Shown in pieces: positions 5,799-7,446 of a DNA stretch of 7,446 nt (position 1 is its first letter; each line of letters starts with the position of its first letter). Below the pieces are notes generated by a model. That model searched no databases. It had not been told where the DNA came from and worked only from the letters and a program-made list of their open reading frames with translations. Source of the DNA: Acetobacteraceae bacterium (GTDB lineage Bacteria > Pseudomonadota > Alphaproteobacteria > Acetobacterales > Acetobacteraceae); assembly GCA_947478535.1 (NCBI GenBank), contig CANJXD010000283.1:1-7446 (forward strand), given 5' to 3'. Position numbers and translations under genes: made by a program.

Positions 5799-6937
5799 CC
5801 GCCAATATGGTCGAGGGGCGTTGCGACCCGGCCTTCGCGCCGCTGCGCGACGCCTTCCGCGAGAATTTCACAGTGCGTGGCGAACTCGGTGCCGCCATCG
5901 CCGTGATGCATCATGGACGGCTGGTGGTGGACCTCTGGGGCGGCTGGAAGGACCCGGCGCGGCAACGGCCTTGGGAACGCGACACCATCGTCTGCATGAT
6001 GTCGGTCGCGAAGTCGGTCACCGCCTTCTGCGTCCACGCTCTGGCAGATGACGGTCTGATCGACCTCGACGCGCCCGTCGCGCGCTACTGGCCCGAATAT
6101 GGGTGCCACGGCAAGGAATCGACGCCGGTGCGCTGGGCGCTGTGCCACCTGGCCGGCGTGCCGGTGGTTGAGGGGCCGCCACGCGGCGCGATCTACGAAT
6201 GGGACACGATGACCCAGGCTCTGGCCGCGCAGGTGCCGATGCTCCCGCCGGGTGGCGAGGCTGTCTACCACACGATGACGCAGGGCTTTCTCCTCGGCGA
6301 GCTGGTGCGCCGCGTCACGGGCGTGTCGCTGGGCCGATACCTGCGGGATCGCGTGGCGCGTCCTCTCGGCATCGACTACGCCATCGGACTGTCGGCCGAT
6401 CAGGCAGCGCGCTGCGCGACGATGGTGCCCTCCGCCGGCAACGTGCTGGCCATCGCGCAATCCGGCGATCCGAGGAGCTTGCTCGCCCGCGCCTGGGCGC
6501 AGTTGCCGGCGGAGGAGGACTTCAACTCCAACGCCTGGCGGGCCTCGGAAATTCCCTCGGCGAACGGGCACGGGACGGCGCGGGCGATTGCGACCTTCTA
6601 CGGCGCGCTGGCACAGGGCGGCCGGCTCGGCGATGTGCGGCTGATATCCTCCGCTGCGCTCGATCATGCCACGGCGCAGCAATGGCACGCGCGTTCCGCC
6701 GCGTCGGGCCTGACCTTCCGCGCGGCGCTGGGCTTCTTCCTGAACTGCCCGCCCGACCGTCCAATGGGACCGAACCCCGCGACCTTCGGCCATTCCGGCG
6801 CGGGCGGCGCCCAATCCTTCGCCGACCCGGCCGCCGGCATCGGCTTCTGCTACGCGCCGAACCGCATGCATGGCGGTATCGACATCGGCCCGCGCGCGAG
6901 CACCTTGATCGAAGCGCTGTTCCGATGCGTCGCGTGA
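5795..6937 (+). CDS. serine hydrolase 2, beta-lactamase/family VIII esterase fold (380 aa)
   Basis: Paralog of hydrolase 1 with all core motifs: GRLVVDLWGGWKD (41-53), nucleophile S70-V-A-K73, LIDLDAPVARYWPEY (88-102), the catalytic Tyr in YHTMTQGFLLGE (Y158), NGHGT (257-261), and FGHSGAGGA with H333 near the C terminus. No signal peptide is seen, so action in the cytoplasm is expected. The usual 'LLsHtAGLP' stretch reads ALCHLAGVP here (115-123). The GTG at 5795 overlaps the preceding TGA in the form GTGA, suggesting translational coupling to the binding protein; ATG 5807 is an alternative start (376 aa) and neither has a strong ribosome site. Esterase or amidase activity on an imported compound is inference from context. 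It ends within a palindrome that precedes hydrolase 3. Confidence 0.9.
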   Translation: MTANMVEGRCDPAFAPLRDAFRENFTVRGELGAAIAVMHHGRLVVDLWGGWKDPARQRPWERDTIVCMMSVAKSVTAFCVHALADDGLIDLDAPVARYWPEYGCHGKESTPVRWALCHLAGVPVVEGPPRGAIYEWDTMTQALAAQVPMLPPGGEAVYHTMTQGFLLGELVRRVTGVSLGRYLRDRVARPLGIDYAIGLSADQAARCATMVPSAGNVLAIAQSGDPRSLLARAWAQLPAEEDFNSNAWRASEIPSANGHGTARAIATFYGALAQGGRLGDVRLISSAALDHATAQQWHARSAASGLTFRAALGFFLNCPPDRPMGPNPATFGHSGAGGAQSFADPAAGIGFCYAPNRMHGGIDIGPRASTLIEALFRCVA

Positions 6938-6946
6938 CGGTCACGC
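6932..6946. repeat. 15-bp palindrome at the hydrolase 2/3 junction
   Basis: GCGTGAC-G-GTCACGC, two perfect 7-base arms around one central base, containing the TGA stop of hydrolase 2 (6935-6937). An overlapping alternative exists: GATGCGT at 6924-6930 pairs with ACGCATC at 6943-6949 around a 12-base loop, which would form better as RNA. It sits 22 bases before the ATG of hydrolase 3. It could be an operator, an intercistronic RNA hairpin tuning downstream expression, or chance. No U-run follows, so it is not an intrinsic terminator. Confidence 0.5.
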
Positions 6947-6954
6947 ATCAAACC

Positions 6955-6958
6955 GGAG
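6955..6958 (+). promoter_or_regulatory. ribosome binding site of serine hydrolase 3
   Basis: GGAG, 9 bases before ATG 6968. It is the clearest ribosome site among the three hydrolase genes. Confidence 0.6.
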
Positions 6959-6967
6959 ACGAGCGAC

Positions 6968-7446
6968 ATGGCTGACGCTGCCACCATCCAGGGTGAGTGC
7001 GACCCGCGCTTTGCGCCGCTGCGCGCGGCCTTCGCCGAGAATTTCGAGCAGGACGGCGAGGTTGGCGCCGCCATCGCCGTGATGATCGATGGCCGAATGC
7101 TCGTCGATCTCTGGGGCGGCCTCGCCGACGCCGCTCACGGCCGCGTCTGGCAGCGGGACACGACTGCCTGCATGATGTCGGTGGCAAAAGGCTTCGTTGC
7201 CCTCGCAGCGGCGAAGCTGGTGGAGCGCGGGTTGCTCGACCTCGATGCGCCGGTGGCCCGCTACTGGCCTGACTTCGCGCAGCACGGCAAGCAGACGGTG
7301 ACGGCGCGCCAAGTGCTGGCCCATACCGCCGGCATTCCCGTTGCCGATGCCGCAGCCTCCGGCACTATCTACGATTGGGACGCGATGGTCGGCGCCATCG
7401 CGGCGCAGGCGCCGCTCTGGGCGCCAGGCACGGTGCGATGTTACCA
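6968..7446 (+). CDS. serine hydrolase 3, beta-lactamase/family VIII esterase fold (5' part, cut by window end)
   Basis: An open frame from ATG 6968 to the window edge encodes 159 complete residues with no stop. It is the third member of the paralog set: CDPRFAPLRAAFAENF (11-26), GAAIAVM (33-39), MLVDLWGGLAD (44-54), nucleophile S71-V-A-K74, LLDLDAPVARYWPDF, LAHTAGIP, and an acidic IYDWDAM block. The last full codon (7442-7444) is the expected catalytic Tyr of the YH motif, so only the first half of the fold can be judged. By eye it resembles hydrolase 2 more than hydrolase 1, including an 18-base identical stretch GCCGCCATCGCCGTGATG in both. No signal peptide. The gene follows hydrolase 2 by 30 bases. 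It probably runs to about 380 residues. Confidence 0.9.
   Translation, partial: MADAATIQGECDPRFAPLRAAFAENFEQDGEVGAAIAVMIDGRMLVDLWGGLADAAHGRVWQRDTTACMMSVAKGFVALAAAKLVERGLLDLDAPVARYWPDFAQHGKQTVTARQVLAHTAGIPVADAAASGTIYDWDAMVGAIAAQAPLWAPGTVRCY

Noticed and set aside
5567..6871. 434-codon open frame on the minus strand opposite hydrolase 2
   Set aside because: It spans two plus-strand genes antisense and has no domain signature.
1..7446. tRNA, rRNA, CRISPR array or origin of replication
   Set aside because: No cloverleaf-like segment, no regularly spaced direct repeats and no iteron or DnaA-box cluster was seen on reading the window.

Overview
This is a GC-rich window (roughly two thirds G+C by eye, with strong G/C bias at third codon positions). 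It fits an alphaproteobacterium. The mix of a Host_attach protein, tandem EstB/LipP-type serine hydrolases and a peptide-type ABC binding protein suggests an Acetobacteraceae/Roseomonas-like genome, but that placement is inference because no marker gene is present.

Left part (1-2153). A possible C-terminal tail of an unidentified plus-strand gene (1-45) converges on a minus-strand membrane cytochrome of the b561 superfamily (42-893). It is longer than usual because of extra N-terminal membrane segments. Next come two small, closely spaced minus-strand reading frames (1012-1278 and 1285-1611) that look like leftovers of phage-type structural genes; the upstream one may be frameshifted. A plus-strand gene for a small Host_attach protein follows (1702-2106). 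It has a 9-bp inverted repeat in its upstream region and an elaborate hairpin with a GAGA tetraloop directly after its stop.

Middle part (2154-3070). This is a degraded region. It holds the minus-strand remnant of an IS3-family insertion sequence (about 2368-2764) with an internal deletion, a nonsense codon and a frameshift. About 300 bases without a recognisable gene separate it from the right-hand operon.

Right part (3071-7446 and beyond). A compact plus-strand operon reads: serine hydrolase 1, periplasmic family 5 solute-binding protein, serine hydrolase 2, serine hydrolase 3 (cut by the window edge). The first two junctions overlap and the third gap is 30 bases. The three hydrolases are clear paralogs of the beta-lactamase/family VIII esterase fold. 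None has a signal peptide, while the binding protein has one. The simplest reading is uptake of a peptide-like or other small solute through an ABC importer whose permease and ATPase genes are not in the window, followed by cytoplasmic ester or amide hydrolysis by several related enzymes. The substrate cannot be read from the sequence. This operon is the most interesting part of the window.
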